Numbered from the stretch's first letter, positions 37,480 to 46,363 are shown. The stretch is 64,000 nucleotides of DNA from JANQOH01 sp965200095 (GCA_965200095.1 OZ241350.1:2604001-2668000), one strand, 5' to 3'. Notes: generated from the letters alone by a model not told the origin. Numbers and translations are program-made.

Positions 37480-38334
37480 ATGCGGACGATGCGGAAATTG
37501 ACCGAAACCCAACGCCGCCGGTGGGCGAGCGACGGCTATTTCGTCCTTGAGGGCGCCCTGACGCCGGACGAGGTGGACCTTTACACGCGCGAGGTCGACG
37601 CGCTGCGCGAAAAGCCCGGATGGGAGCCCATGGGCAAGCCCCTGGGCCATTACGGGTGGGTCGAGCGCGCCATTAACGCCGACACCGAAGCGTTCATGGA
37701 CCGCCGCGACCTCATAAACTACCACGAAGCGTTCATCGACCTGATCGACCGCGCGCCGGTGTTCGACCTCGTCGTCGACATCATGGGGCCGTATATCTGC
37801 CTGAGCATGACCCAGGCGATCGTACGCGCCTCGGGCGACGGCTTCCAGGGCTACACCCACACCGACGGGGGAGAGGCGCTGCGCCGTCTCCGCATCGCCG
37901 AGTCCAGCCGGCCCATCGCCATGAAGGCGATGTATCTGCTTTCGGATATCGACGGCCCCGACTGCGGCAACTTCACCGTGTTCCCCGGCAGCCACCGCCG
38001 GCCCTTCCCGGAACCGGACGAGCCCGTTCTCACGCCGCGCACGCCGGGGGCGGTGCCGCTCACCGGCAAGGCGGGGGACTGCATCCTGTTCTCTCATGCG
38101 CTGTGGCACGGCCCGTCGCCGAACCTGTCCGGCCGGGCGCGCAAGACCTTGCTCTACAACTACTGCCAGATGTGCGTGCGCCAGTACGACTACCCGGAAC
38201 GCGCCGAAATCCCGAACCGCTGCTCCCCGCGCCAGCGCCGCCTTCTGGGCGACCTGGGCTACGATTTCCGCCCCGGATCCTATTTCTACGCCCCCGTCGA
38301 CCAGGCCGAAACGATCGCCAACGGCGACGCCTGA
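37480..38334 (+). CDS. Phytanoyl-CoA dioxygenase (PhyH) family protein
   Basis: Non-haem Fe(II)/2-oxoglutarate oxygenase of 284 residues from the ATG at 37480. The iron triad is visible as His-Thr-Asp in YTHTDGGEAL (about residues 126-135) and the distal His in FSHALWHGPSPNLSGRARKT, whose Arg would bind 2-oxoglutarate. The substrate is not predictable; many members act on small secondary metabolites or osmolytes. No biosynthetic partner is adjacent. Confidence 0.88.
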   Translation: MRTMRKLTETQRRRWASDGYFVLEGALTPDEVDLYTREVDALREKPGWEPMGKPLGHYGWVERAINADTEAFMDRRDLINYHEAFIDLIDRAPVFDLVVDIMGPYICLSMTQAIVRASGDGFQGYTHTDGGEALRRLRIAESSRPIAMKAMYLLSDIDGPDCGNFTVFPGSHRRPFPEPDEPVLTPRTPGAVPLTGKAGDCILFSHALWHGPSPNLSGRARKTLLYNYCQMCVRQYDYPERAEIPNRCSPRQRRLLGDLGYDFRPGSYFYAPVDQAETIANGDA

Positions 38335-38540
38335 CACCGGCGGAAACCGGGGTGGAAGTTCCCCGACAAGGCGGCGGGCCCATGGCGCCGCGGGAGTCCC
38401 GGCATACGCGCTGCATATGTCCATGATCCCGCGGATGTATCGGCGGCGCCGGCCGGCGTCAGCTCCTTATGGAACGCGCGATCCGTGACCGGACGGTCCG
38501 GCGGGGTAACGGGCGCGGTATGGCGTCCCCCGGATAAATC

Positions 38541-39026
38541 GTGACAAGCTTCGTCGCTATCGACTTCGAGACGGCCGATTACCGGCGTGACAGCGCCTGC
38601 GCCGTCGGGGCGGTTCTGGTCGAGAACGGGCGCATCGCCGAACGGTGTTATCGGCTGATCCGACCGCCGCGAGAGAAATTCGTTTTCACATACATCCACG
38701 GTTTGACCTGGAACAAAGTCCGGAACAGTCGGACCTTTCGCGAAATCTGGCCCGAACTGCGCCGTCTGATAGACCGGGCCGACTTCCTGGTTGCGCACAG
38801 CGCGCCGTTCGACAGAGGGGTTCTGCACGCCTGTTGCGACGCCGCGGAGATCGCGCGCCCGAAGCACGAGTTCCGATGCACCGTGCAAATGTCCCGCGCG
38901 AAGTGGAGCCTGCCGTCGGCAAGGCTTCCCGCGGTCTGCGAGCACCTGCGGATCCCGCTGGTCCACCACAACGCGCTTTCCGACGCGGAAGCATGTGCGA
39001 AGATCGCGATAAAGGCGCTGCGGTAA
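38541..39026 (+). CDS. DEDDh 3'-5' exonuclease (PolC/DnaQ-like)
   Basis: 161 residues from a GTG at 38541. The four acidic residues and the His of the DEDDh family are seen: Asp and Glu in VAIDFETADY, Asp in FLVAHSAPFDRGVLHA, and His-x5-Asp in VHHNALSDAEACAKIA near the C-terminus. Stand-alone proteins of this size trim DNA 3' ends in repair or recombination. Its 3' end lies 10 bases before a repeat-rich region. Confidence 0.88.
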   Translation: MTSFVAIDFETADYRRDSACAVGAVLVENGRIAERCYRLIRPPREKFVFTYIHGLTWNKVRNSRTFREIWPELRRLIDRADFLVAHSAPFDRGVLHACCDAAEIARPKHEFRCTVQMSRAKWSLPSARLPAVCEHLRIPLVHHNALSDAEACAKIAIKALR

Positions 39027-39036
39027 CGACCCGGCA

Positions 39037-39108
39037 ATTCTCATTTTGGCCCATAGCGATGCGGCGGACCTGTCGCTCCCGGGAAGGCGCGTCCATCGCC
39101 ATAATGAG
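39037..39108. repeat. Interspersed repeat, family C
   Basis: Starts ATTCTCATTTTGG and ends GCCATAATGAGA; reverse complement resembles 9205-9284 (shared CCATGG/CATAGCG, TCCCGGGA and GTCCATCGCC blocks). At its right end the sequence runs straight into GAGACCTCTGCACAAGG, the family D end, so the two families are fused here. Confidence 0.65.
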
Positions 39109-39312
39109 ACCTCTGCACAAGGCCCGGGTTTTCCGTCGGCGTTGCGAGGCGTCGACAGGATGAACGGGCGCTTCGATTCGAGCCCGGTTGTCGTCGTTCC
39201 GGCATATTCGTTCCGTGAATGAGCGTGTGAAGAAATCAACGCACCCTGCTAACTCTTCGTCATTCCCGCGAAAGAGCGTGTGAAGAAATTGAACAGGTTA
39301 CAAATACTCGTC
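39109..39312. other. Repeat-debris region without a gene
   Basis: No credible gene. Contains two GAGCGTGTGAAGAAAT ends of family B (about 39221 and 39275) and half palindromes, including CATTCCCGCGAAAGAGCGTG at 39261, where a family A half runs directly into a family B end. This junction shows that B elements insert into or recombine with A palindromes. Confidence 0.6.
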
Positions 39313-39410
39313 ATTCCCGCGAAAGCGGGAATCTGTTTGCGGCGTTTCCGCAAGGAAAACCGGCCCGGCATTGCGGACGGTCGCCTCCGGATTCCCGCTT
39401 TCGCGGGAAT
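39313..39410 (+). repeat. Paired-palindrome unit (family A-core-A), NIME-like
   Basis: Two perfect family A palindromes (39313-39332 and 39391-39410) flank a 58-bp core with GCGGCGTTTCCGCAAGG, CATTGCGGACGGTCGCCTCC. The same unit recurs at 58793-58889 and, inverted, at 59079-59175. It has no coding capacity. Confidence 0.85.
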
Positions 39411-39417
39411 GACGAGG

Positions 39418-39506
39418 TATTATCGTATGGCTATTATCTTCCGCTGCGCCATTTCTTCGGCGTTCCAACTGTCGTAATGAGGACCGCCGGGTTTCTTCAC
39501 ACGCTC
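39418..39506 (+). repeat. Interspersed repeat, family B, diverged copy
   Basis: TATTATCG...GCTATTATCTT, TTCTTCGGCGTTCCAAC and a GTTTCTTCACACGCTC end match the family B element with more divergence than the copy at 39602-39691. It is followed by a half palindrome (GAAAGCGGGAATCC). Confidence 0.65.
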
Positions 39507-39574
39507 GAAAGCGGGAATCCAGAGGCGACGCGCACAAGACTCTTCGATGTTTTCCTGTGGAAACGAAAGACTGG

Positions 39575-39594
39575 ATTCCCGCTTTCGCGGGAAT
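39575..39594. repeat. Family A palindrome
   Basis: ATTCCCGCTTTCGCGGGAAT, perfect copy in the reverse reading. Paired with the half palindrome at about 39505, with a core that has diverged from the standard unit. Confidence 0.85.
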
Positions 39595-39601
39595 GACGAG
39601 G

Positions 39602-39691
39602 TATTGTCGGCGAGCTATTATCTTTCTCTACGCCGACTCTTCGGCGTCCCCACCGTTATTTGTGAGAGGCGTCCAATTTCTTCACGCGCTC
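39602..39691 (+). repeat. Interspersed repeat, family B, best forward copy
   Basis: 90 bp from TATTGTCGGCGAGC to TTCTTCACGCGCTC. The inside reads TCTTTCTCTACGCCGACTCT and TCGGCGTCCCCACCG. Matches the reverse complements of 30633-30722 and 9347-9435 and the copies at 39418 and 59183. Confidence 0.75.
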
Positions 39692-39739
39692 TTTCGCGGG
39701 AAAGATGGAGAGAGCGCGGATTTTCGCAATTTCTATCGT

Positions 39740-39830
39740 GCATCGTTATGCTCCGACGGCGGGTTCGGGAGCGTCGTAAAACGCGGGAACGCGATGCCGC
39801 CGCAAGCGAAACCGGTTATGCAGAGGTCTC
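39740..39830 (-). repeat. Interspersed repeat, family D
   Basis: Reverse copy: GCATCGTTATGCTCCGACGG at left, CGTCGTAAAACGCGGGAACG inside, ACCGGTTATGCAGAGGTCTC at right. The same order is found at 58979-59070. At its right end it meets ATAATGAGAATCGCC, the family C end. Confidence 0.7.
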
Positions 39831-39879
39831 ATAATGAGAATCGCCGGTAACGGCCAATGACCCCGGACGCCGCTACAAG

Positions 39880-40686
39880 CTAACGCCCCTCGAAGCGGCC
39901 CGGCCGGCGCTCGGCGAAGGCGGCGAGGCCTTCGGCGGCGTCGGCGCCGGCGCGCAGGCGCTTCTGTAACTCGTGCGCATGGGCGACCGACGCTTCGCGG
40001 CCTTCGTCCAGGGCGACGCGCGCGTTCGCCAGAGTCGCCCGCACCGCCAAGGGCGCCTGATCCGCGATGCGGCGCGCGATCTCCAGCGCCCGCCGCTTGT
40101 GCTCGCCGACCGGCGCGATCTCCTGGACGAAACCCAGCCTGAGCGCGGTCTCGGCGTCGAAGACATCGCCCGTCAGCAAATAGCGCATCGCATTGCCCCA
40201 GCCGGCGCGGCGCACCATGCGGACCGTCGCGCCGCCGGTCGCCACCAGATTGCGTTGCACCTCCACTTGCGCAAAGCGCGCATCGGCCGACGCCACCGCG
40301 ACATCGGCCGCGAGCATGGTCTCGATCCCGATGGTGAGGCACCAGCCCTGCACGGCGACCACCACCGGCTTCGTGCGGCGCGGTTCGCGCAAGTCCAGCG
40401 GGTCGATACAGCCGTCGGGGAACAACGGCTCGCCCGACGCGAGCCGCGGGGCGACGCGCGCCAGGTCGAGCCCGCCCGTGAAGTGGTCGCCTTCGGCATA
40501 CACCACCGCGCAGCGACACTCTTCCGCGTTCTCGTATTCGGTGAACGCCCCGGCGTATTCGCGCAGCATGGCGGGCGTGAAGGCGTTGCGCTTCGCCGCC
40601 CGGTCTATGCCGATGAGGAAAATATCCCCCCGGACCTCGCGGAGGATGCGCCCCGCGCCCGTCTCGACCGCCGACATGTCGTCCAT
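39880..40686 (-). CDS. Enoyl-CoA hydratase/isomerase (crotonase) family protein
   Basis: 268 residues from the ATG at 40686. Crotonase fold with the first oxyanion-hole segment AEGDHFTGGLDLARVAPRL, the second VVVAVQGWCLTIGIETMLAA, and VEVQRNLVATGGATVRMVRR where the catalytic acid region lies. The typical Glu pair of enoyl-CoA hydratase is not obvious, so another crotonase activity (isomerase or hydrolase) is possible. Stands alone, facing away from the adenosine kinase gene. Confidence 0.85.
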   Translation of the reverse strand: MDDMSAVETGAGRILREVRGDIFLIGIDRAAKRNAFTPAMLREYAGAFTEYENAEECRCAVVYAEGDHFTGGLDLARVAPRLASGEPLFPDGCIDPLDLREPRRTKPVVVAVQGWCLTIGIETMLAADVAVASADARFAQVEVQRNLVATGGATVRMVRRAGWGNAMRYLLTGDVFDAETALRLGFVQEIAPVGEHKRRALEIARRIADQAPLAVRATLANARVALDEGREASVAHAHELQKRLRAGADAAEGLAAFAERRPGRFEGR

Positions 40687-40859
40687 CTTTGCGCTCCTTT
40701 CGATCGGCGCCCTTGCCGGGTCGCCGCTTCGGCCCTGCGCGCGAAGCCTATCACCGCGCGCAAGCTCGTGCGACCGGCCCCGCGGCGCGATTAGCGCAAG
40801 ACAGCGGCGCCGGAGGCTGGTAGCAAAGCCGCCGCGACCGCAGCGAACGAGGACCGCCC

Positions 40860-41852
40860 ATGCCGGAACCAGCCTACGATGTCGTCGGCCTCGGCAACGC
40901 CATCGTCGATGTCCTTGCCGGCGTCGACGACGCGTTCGTCGCGGCGCACGGTCTGCCGAAGGGTTCGATGACGCTGATCGACGGCGAGCGCGCGCGGCGG
41001 TTGCAAGGAGAGATGGGCGAAAGCGTCCAGATTTCGGGCGGCTCGGCGGCCAACACCATCGTCGGCGTCGCCTCGTTCGGCGGTCGGGCGGCGTTCGTCG
41101 GCAAACTGCGCGACGACAGCCTGGGCGACGCTTTCGCGCGCGACATCCGTTCGCTCGGCGTGCGTTTCGACACGCCGCGGGCGGCGGACGGCCCCGGCAC
41201 CGGGCGTTGCCTGGTCTTCGTGACGCCGGACGCGCAGCGCACCATGTGCACGTTTCTCGGCGCCGCCGGCGGTCTGGGTCCCGACGACATCGACCCGGAA
41301 CCGGTCGCGAATGCGCGGATCGCCTATCTCGAAGGGTATCTGTGGGACCCGCCGGCGGCGCGCGAAGCCTGCCTCGAAGCGGCGAGAATCGCGCGCGAGG
41401 CGGGGCGCAAGGTGGCCCTGAGCCTGTCCGACCCGTTCTGCGTCGACCGCCACCGCGAAGACCTCCGCGCCTTCGTCGACAGCGAGGTCGATATCCTGTT
41501 CGCCAACGAGGCGGAATTGTTGTCGCTTTACGGGGCCGCGGACTTCGACGCCGGGCTGGCCGCCGTCCGCGACCGCTGTCCGTGGGCGGCGCTGACGCGC
41601 GGCGACAAGGGGTCGGTCGTCGTCGCCGACGGCGAGGCGCATGTCGTCGCCGCCGAACCCGTGGCCCGCGTCGTCGACACCACGGGCGCGGGAGATCTCT
41701 ACGCCGCCGGCTTCCTGTTCGCGCTCGCCGAGGGCCGCGGGCCGGTCGAGGCGGGGCGTCTGGGCGGCCTCGCCGCGGCCGAGGTCATCGGCCATTTCGG
41801 CGCTCGTCCCGAAACGCCGCTGCGCGCGCTCGCCGCGCCGCGGCCGCGCTGA
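40860..41852 (+). CDS. Adenosine kinase, PfkB family
   Basis: 330 residues from the ATG at 40860. PfkB motifs: the N-terminal GLGNAIVDVLAGVDDAFV, the substrate loop QISGGSAANTIVGVASFGGR and the anion hole/catalytic base VVDTTGAGDLYAAGFLFALA near residue 270. Alphaproteobacterial members of this group phosphorylate adenosine to AMP; a related nucleoside or sugar cannot be excluded. The MFS transporter starts 16 bases later. Confidence 0.9.
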   Translation: MPEPAYDVVGLGNAIVDVLAGVDDAFVAAHGLPKGSMTLIDGERARRLQGEMGESVQISGGSAANTIVGVASFGGRAAFVGKLRDDSLGDAFARDIRSLGVRFDTPRAADGPGTGRCLVFVTPDAQRTMCTFLGAAGGLGPDDIDPEPVANARIAYLEGYLWDPPAAREACLEAARIAREAGRKVALSLSDPFCVDRHREDLRAFVDSEVDILFANEAELLSLYGAADFDAGLAAVRDRCPWAALTRGDKGSVVVADGEAHVVAAEPVARVVDTTGAGDLYAAGFLFALAEGRGPVEAGRLGGLAAAEVIGHFGARPETPLRALAAPRPR

Positions 41853-41868
41853 GCGAGGGCGGCCGACG

Positions 41869-43239
41869 ATGGCCCCGGCAAGCGAGGCGCCCGCCGCCGC
41901 GCGGCGCGACTGGCGCTCGGCGCTGGCGGTCTATGCGCATGGGCCGGTCGTCGCGATGCTGTTCCTCGGTTTCTCCGCCGGCCTCCCCTTCCTGCTCGTA
42001 TTCTCGACGCTTTCGGCGTGGCTCACGGAATACGGGATCAGCCGCACCGCCATCGGGTTCTTCAGCTGGGTGGGGCTGACCTATTCCATCAAGGTGTTGT
42101 GGGCGCCCGTGGTCGACCGGCTGCCGCTGCCCGTGCTGACGCGCCGGCTCGGCCGCCGGCGGTCGTGGATGCTGCTGGCGATGATCGGCATCGCCGTCGG
42201 CCTTCTGGGGATGTCGCAGACCGACCCATCGGCGGACCTCGCCCGGATGGCGGCGCTGGCGCTCCTGGTGGCGTTCTCCTCGGCGACGCAGGACGTGGCC
42301 ATCGACGCCTGGCGCATCGAGGCCGCCGCACCGGAGTTCCAGGGAGCCATGGCGGCGACCTATCAGCTCGGCTACCGCATCGCCATCCTCGTCTCCGGCG
42401 GCGGCGCGCTGATTATCGCCGACAGCGTGCCGTGGCCCGCGACCTACGCCCTGATGGCGTCGCTGACTCTGGTAGGGATCGCCGCGGTCGCCGTCATCGG
42501 CGAGCCCCGCCGCCCGGAAGCGCCGGGCGGGGGCGGCAACGGCGAAGCCGCGCCGTCAGGGTGGGAGAGGCGCCTCGCGGCGTGGTTCGCGAACGCCTTC
42601 GTCGGCCCGTTCGCCGATTTCTTCTCGCGTTACGGAACGACGGCGCTGGCGATCCTCGCCTTCGTCGCGCTGTTCCGGGTGTCCGACGTGCTCATGGGCG
42701 CGATGGCGAACCCGTTCTATCTCGACACCGGCTTCACCAAGACCGAGATCGGCACGGTGGTGAAGTTCGGAGGGACCGCGGCGACCATCGCCGGCGCGCT
42801 GTTGGGGGGGGTGCTGATCGCGCGCTTCGGTCTGTTCCCGCCGCTCATCGCCGCCGCCCTGCTGTTGCCCCTGACCAACCTCCTGTTTGCGGCGCTTTCC
42901 TTCGTCGGCGCCGAATTGTGGATGCTCGGGGTCACGATCTGCGCCGACAACCTCAGCGCCGGCCTCGCCGGCACGGTGTTCATCGCCTATCTGTCGGGGC
43001 TGACGAGCCTCGCCTACACCGCCACCCAATACGCCCTGTTCAGTTCGTTGATGACGCTGCCGGGCAAGTTCCTGGCCGGCTTTTCGGGCGTCGTCGTCGA
43101 CGCTCACGGTTACGCCGCGCTGTTCGTCGGCACGGCCGTCGCCGGCGTTCCCGCGGTGCTGCTTGCGGTCTGGCTCGGGCGGCGCGCGGCGCGCGCCGAG
43201 GCGCCGCCGGAAGAAGCGCCGGGGGCGGCGCGCGCCTGA
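41869..43239 (+). CDS. MFS transporter, AmpG-like
   Basis: 456 residues from the ATG at 41869, with 12-14 hydrophobic segments. The N-terminal LFLGFSAGLPFLLVFSTLSA and FFSWVGLTYSIKVLWAPVVD segments and the cytoplasmic SSATQDVAIDAWRIE match AmpG-type permeases (muropeptide recycling) and acetyl-CoA-transporter-like relatives. Long enough for the AmpG topology. Co-directional with the adenosine kinase, but a functional link is not obvious. Confidence 0.85.
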   Translation: MAPASEAPAAARRDWRSALAVYAHGPVVAMLFLGFSAGLPFLLVFSTLSAWLTEYGISRTAIGFFSWVGLTYSIKVLWAPVVDRLPLPVLTRRLGRRRSWMLLAMIGIAVGLLGMSQTDPSADLARMAALALLVAFSSATQDVAIDAWRIEAAAPEFQGAMAATYQLGYRIAILVSGGGALIIADSVPWPATYALMASLTLVGIAAVAVIGEPRRPEAPGGGGNGEAAPSGWERRLAAWFANAFVGPFADFFSRYGTTALAILAFVALFRVSDVLMGAMANPFYLDTGFTKTEIGTVVKFGGTAATIAGALLGGVLIARFGLFPPLIAAALLLPLTNLLFAALSFVGAELWMLGVTICADNLSAGLAGTVFIAYLSGLTSLAYTATQYALFSSLMTLPGKFLAGFSGVVVDAHGYAALFVGTAVAGVPAVLLAVWLGRRAARAEAPPEEAPGAARA

Positions 43240-43312
43240 GCGCGCCGCCGCCTTGCCGCGCCGGCGCGGGCGGTGCTAGACATCCGCGCAACCGCCGGCG
43301 ACACGTGGTCCG

Positions 43313-43858
43313 ATGACGAGCACCCCGTCGAAAACGCGCGACCTGGAGCCGGTGTCGGCGGCGACCTTGCGCCGGGTCGCCGGCACGTTCGCGACCGGGG
43401 TGACGGCGATCACCACGCTGGTGGATGGCGAACCCCACGGGTGCGCGGCGAACGCCGTCGCCAGCCTCAGCCTGAACCCGCCGCTCATGCTGGTCTGTCT
43501 GGCGCGGAGCAGCACGACCCACGCCAATCTGCGCGATTCGCGCCTGTTCGCCATCAACGTGCTCGACCAGTCGGCCGCATCGCGCGAGATATGCCGGCGG
43601 TTCGCCGGCCGCTCGAACGCGAAATTCGCCGGCATCGCTTTCGAGCCGGGCGCGGTGGGCGCCCCCATCCTCGCCGTCGCCATGGGCTGGCTGGAATGCG
43701 AGGTCGTCGATTCCCACGACTCCGGCGACCACACGATTTTCATCGGGCGGGTGCTCGCCGCCGAGGACGCGGAACGCATGCCGCTGGTCTTTTTCCGCGG
43801 GCGGTTCGCCTCGCTGCTGCCCGACGCGGCGCCGGCGCGCGGCAGGCCGGGCGGATGA
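43313..43858 (+). CDS. Flavin reductase family protein (FMN-binding split barrel)
   Basis: 181 residues from the ATG at 43313. Signature LRRVAGTFATGVTAITTLVD, CAANAVASLSLNPPLMLVCL and FAINVLDQSAASREICRRFA are typical of short-chain flavin reductases that feed reduced FMN/FAD to two-component monooxygenases. No monooxygenase is adjacent. Its stop overlaps the start of an inverted repeat. Confidence 0.9.
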   Translation: MTSTPSKTRDLEPVSAATLRRVAGTFATGVTAITTLVDGEPHGCAANAVASLSLNPPLMLVCLARSSTTHANLRDSRLFAINVLDQSAASREICRRFAGRSNAKFAGIAFEPGAVGAPILAVAMGWLECEVVDSHDSGDHTIFIGRVLAAEDAERMPLVFFRGRFASLLPDAAPARGRPGG

Positions 43859-43901
43859 CGCCAATCCTGCCTTTTATACCGAACCCAAACGGGATTGGCG
43901 T
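43858..43901. repeat. Inverted repeat after the flavin reductase gene
   Basis: ACGCCAATCC (43858-43867) and GGATTGGCGT (43892-43901) form a perfect 10-bp stem with a 24-base loop containing TTTTATACC. It may act as a weak terminator or as an operator-like site; there is no T-tract after the stem. The remaining bases up to hemB (43902-44103) show no gene. Confidence 0.5.
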
Positions 43902-44103
43902 AATCCGTTCCGGCAGGCCAACGACCTGCATGGGGATGTCCGTCGGCTGTTTCGTTCGCGCCGAACGGCTTCGAGCCCCCGCCCCGCCTGCAAGCCCCGT
44001 CTCTCGCATGTGTCCGAACCGAAGCGGGGAACCGGTGTAACCGGTTGCCGGTTCGCTCCCGGCGCCGCAAGATCGCGCCGTCCGAACACACAGGAGAGGA
44101 CTC

Positions 44104-45120
44104 ATGAGCGGCGCGCGTCTGCCCTACGATGCCGGGCGGTTCCCGGCCGTCCGCCCGCGCCGCAACCGGCGCGACCCGTGGTCGCGGCGGCTGGTCGCCG
44201 AAACCCGCCTTTCGGTGGACGACCTGATCTGGCCCGTCTTCGTCCACGACCGCGACGCGCCCGCCCCTGTGCCGTCGATGCCGGGCGTCGTCCGCCATTC
44301 CATCGCCGGTCTCGTCGAGGCGGCGGGTCGCGCGCGCGATCTCGGCGTCCCGGCGCTCGCCGTCTTTCCCGTCACCCCCGAGGACCGCAAATCGCCGGAC
44401 GGCGAGGAAGCCGCCAACCCCGACAACCTCGTCTGCCGCGCCGTTCGCGCCCTCGCCCGCGCCGTGCCCGACATCGGGGTCGTCTGCGACGTGGCGCTCG
44501 ACCCCTATACGACCCACGGGCAGGACGGGTTGCTGCGCGGCGGCGAGGTGGCGAACGACGAAACGCTGGAGGCGCTGGTCGCGCAGGCGCGGGTCCAGGC
44601 GGAAGCGGGCTGCCATGTCGTTGCCCCGTCCGACATGATGGACGGCCGCGTGGGCGCGATCCGCGCCGGCCTCGATGCAGCGGGCTTCCAGGCGGTGCGG
44701 ATCATGGCCTATTCGGCGAAATACGCCTCCGCCTTCTACGGACCGTTCCGCGACGCGGTGGGGTCGTCGGGCGCCCTGGGCCAGGGCGACAAGCGGACCT
44801 ATCAGATGGACCCGGCGAACGGGGACGAAGCCCTGCGCGAGGTCGCGCTCGACATCGCCGAGGGCGCCGACATGGTAATGGTCAAACCGGGCCTGCCCTA
44901 TCTCGACGTGGCGCACCGCGTGAAGGCGCGGTTCGGCCTCCCCACCTACGCCTATCAGGTGAGCGGCGAATACGCGATGCTGCAAGCCGCCGCGGCGAAC
45001 GGCTGGATCGACGGCGACCGCGCGACGATGGAAAGCCTCGCGGCGTTCAAGCGCGCCGGCGCCGACGGCGTTCTCACCTATTTCGCCCTCGCCGCCGCGG
45101 AGCGCCTCGCCGCGGGATAG
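44104..45120 (+). CDS. hemB: Delta-aminolevulinic acid dehydratase (porphobilinogen synthase)
   Basis: Second step of tetrapyrrole synthesis. 338 residues from the ATG at 44104, with AGGAGAGG just upstream. The Schiff-base lysines lie in IMAYSAKYASAFYGPFRDAV and DMVMVKPGLPYLDV. The metal region reads DVALDPYTTHGQDG, without the three cysteines of zinc-type enzymes, so this is the Mg-type common in Alphaproteobacteria. Its last 43 bases overlap the 3' end of the convergent hydrolase gene. Confidence 0.95.
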   Translation: MSGARLPYDAGRFPAVRPRRNRRDPWSRRLVAETRLSVDDLIWPVFVHDRDAPAPVPSMPGVVRHSIAGLVEAAGRARDLGVPALAVFPVTPEDRKSPDGEEAANPDNLVCRAVRALARAVPDIGVVCDVALDPYTTHGQDGLLRGGEVANDETLEALVAQARVQAEAGCHVVAPSDMMDGRVGAIRAGLDAAGFQAVRIMAYSAKYASAFYGPFRDAVGSSGALGQGDKRTYQMDPANGDEALREVALDIAEGADMVMVKPGLPYLDVAHRVKARFGLPTYAYQVSGEYAMLQAAAANGWIDGDRATMESLAAFKRAGADGVLTYFALAAAERLAAG

Positions 45121-46112
45121 TCCGCGGCGGAGACGGCGTCGAAAAAGCGCGCCGCGCAGCGGTCGTGCCAGGCGGCTGCGCTCCCGCGTCCGTGGAACCC
45201 CACATGGCCGCCGCCCCGGCAGAGCAGCAGGCGGCAGGCCGGCGCCCGCGTCCAGTCGTAGTCGCGCAGCGGCGCGGCGGGGATCCACGGGTCGTCGTCG
45301 GCGTGGACGACCAGAGTCGGCGCCTCGATCCGGTCGAGGAACCGCAACGCCGAGCAGCGCGCATAGTAGTCGGCGGCGTCGGCGAAACCGTTGCGCGGGG
45401 CGACGAAAACATCGTCGAACTCGCGCACAGTCGCCGCCGCCTCGACGGCCGCGCGCTCGCGCCGGTCCAGCGCGACCGCCGGCGCCAGCGCCTCTTCCTT
45501 CATGCGCGCGAGCAGCCAGCGGTGATACGGGCGGTTGCGGGGACGCGAGAAACGGCGCCACGCAGCCGCCAGATCGACCGGCGCGGAAACCGCCGCCGCC
45601 GCCCGCAATTGCGGCGGCGCCCCGGCCTCGCCGAGCGTTTTCAGCAATATGGCGCCGCCGAGCGAATAGCCGATCGCCACAACCCCCGAAGCCGTCGACG
45701 CGGCCGGCAGGGCGGCGAAGACCGCGCGCAGATCTTCGCTGCGTCCGGCGTGATAGCGCTCGCGGCAGCAGTCGCGCGACGGTCCCGCCCCGCGCAGGTT
45801 CAGGCGCAGCACCGGGTGTCCGCGACCGAGGAAATACGCCGCGCCGGCGCGGACATAGGCGCTGTCCTCGCAACCGGTCAGGCCATGGACGAGCAAAACC
45901 AGGGGGCGGCGGGGGTTTCCCCTGTGGAAGCGCGCGAGAAGGCGGTCGCCGGCGCCGTCGTCCATGGGGAACGCCAACCGTTCTCCCGCGCCGGGAAGCC
46001 GGGGCGGCGGGAGGAGCGCGTTGCGCACCGTCTGGAGATCGCCGCCCCACCACGGCGCGCGGGGGACGAAGGCCGGCGCGTCGCCGCCGAAGACCTCAAT
46101 GTCCGCAACCAT
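45078..46112 (-). CDS. Alpha/beta hydrolase, YheT-like
   Basis: 344 residues from the ATG at 46112 (MVADIEVFGGDAPAFVPRAP); a TTG at 46142 would add ten residues. YheT/EMB8 features: WWGGDLQTVRNALLPPPRLP, LVLLVHGLTGCEDSAYVRAG, nucleophile elbow VVAIGYSLGGAILLKTLGEA (Ser about 156), Asp in LVVHADDDPWIPAAPLRDYD and His in GGGHVGFHGRG. Esterase-type activity with unknown substrate. Confidence 0.88.
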   Translation of the reverse strand: MVADIEVFGGDAPAFVPRAPWWGGDLQTVRNALLPPPRLPGAGERLAFPMDDGAGDRLLARFHRGNPRRPLVLLVHGLTGCEDSAYVRAGAAYFLGRGHPVLRLNLRGAGPSRDCCRERYHAGRSEDLRAVFAALPAASTASGVVAIGYSLGGAILLKTLGEAGAPPQLRAAAAVSAPVDLAAAWRRFSRPRNRPYHRWLLARMKEEALAPAVALDRRERAAVEAAATVREFDDVFVAPRNGFADAADYYARCSALRFLDRIEAPTLVVHADDDPWIPAAPLRDYDWTRAPACRLLLCRGGGHVGFHGRGSAAAWHDRCAARFFDAVSAADYPAARRSAAARAK

Positions 46113-46142
46113 GACCCACCATCCCGCCTGTCGCGGCCGCAA

Positions 46143-46363
46143 CGATCCTCATTTTAGCCCGCAAGGACCGTTTCGAGGCCGCGCGCCGCCGACTCCGCGA
46201 GCGTCCGGCGAAGCCCCGGGACTTGTCGCCGCGCTGCGGCGGCCCGTGCGGCGCTCCCACGGGGGCGACTCGCAATCGCCATAACGAGAACAGCGGCCGC
46301 GCGCCGCTTGACAGCCGAGCGTCCCGCCACGTAACACCCGGCGCGACGAAAGGGGACTCCGGC
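46143..46363. other. Intergenic region with a family C repeat-like segment
   Basis: ATCCTCATTTTAGCC at the left and CGCCATAACGAGAACAGC at about 46277-46294 resemble family C ends, with a longer interior than other copies. No gene is seen. The CoA transferase promoter should lie to the right of it. Confidence 0.4.

Noticed and set aside
39313..39332. Family A palindromes as ordinary rho-independent terminators
   Set aside because: The hairpins lack T-tracts, occur in multiples in one gap, and flank conserved cores in both orientations. They may still stop transcription incidentally.
39313..39691. Possible CRISPR array from repeated 20-bp palindromes
   Set aside because: Spacing is irregular, intervals are themselves repeats found elsewhere in the window, orientation varies, and there is no cas gene.
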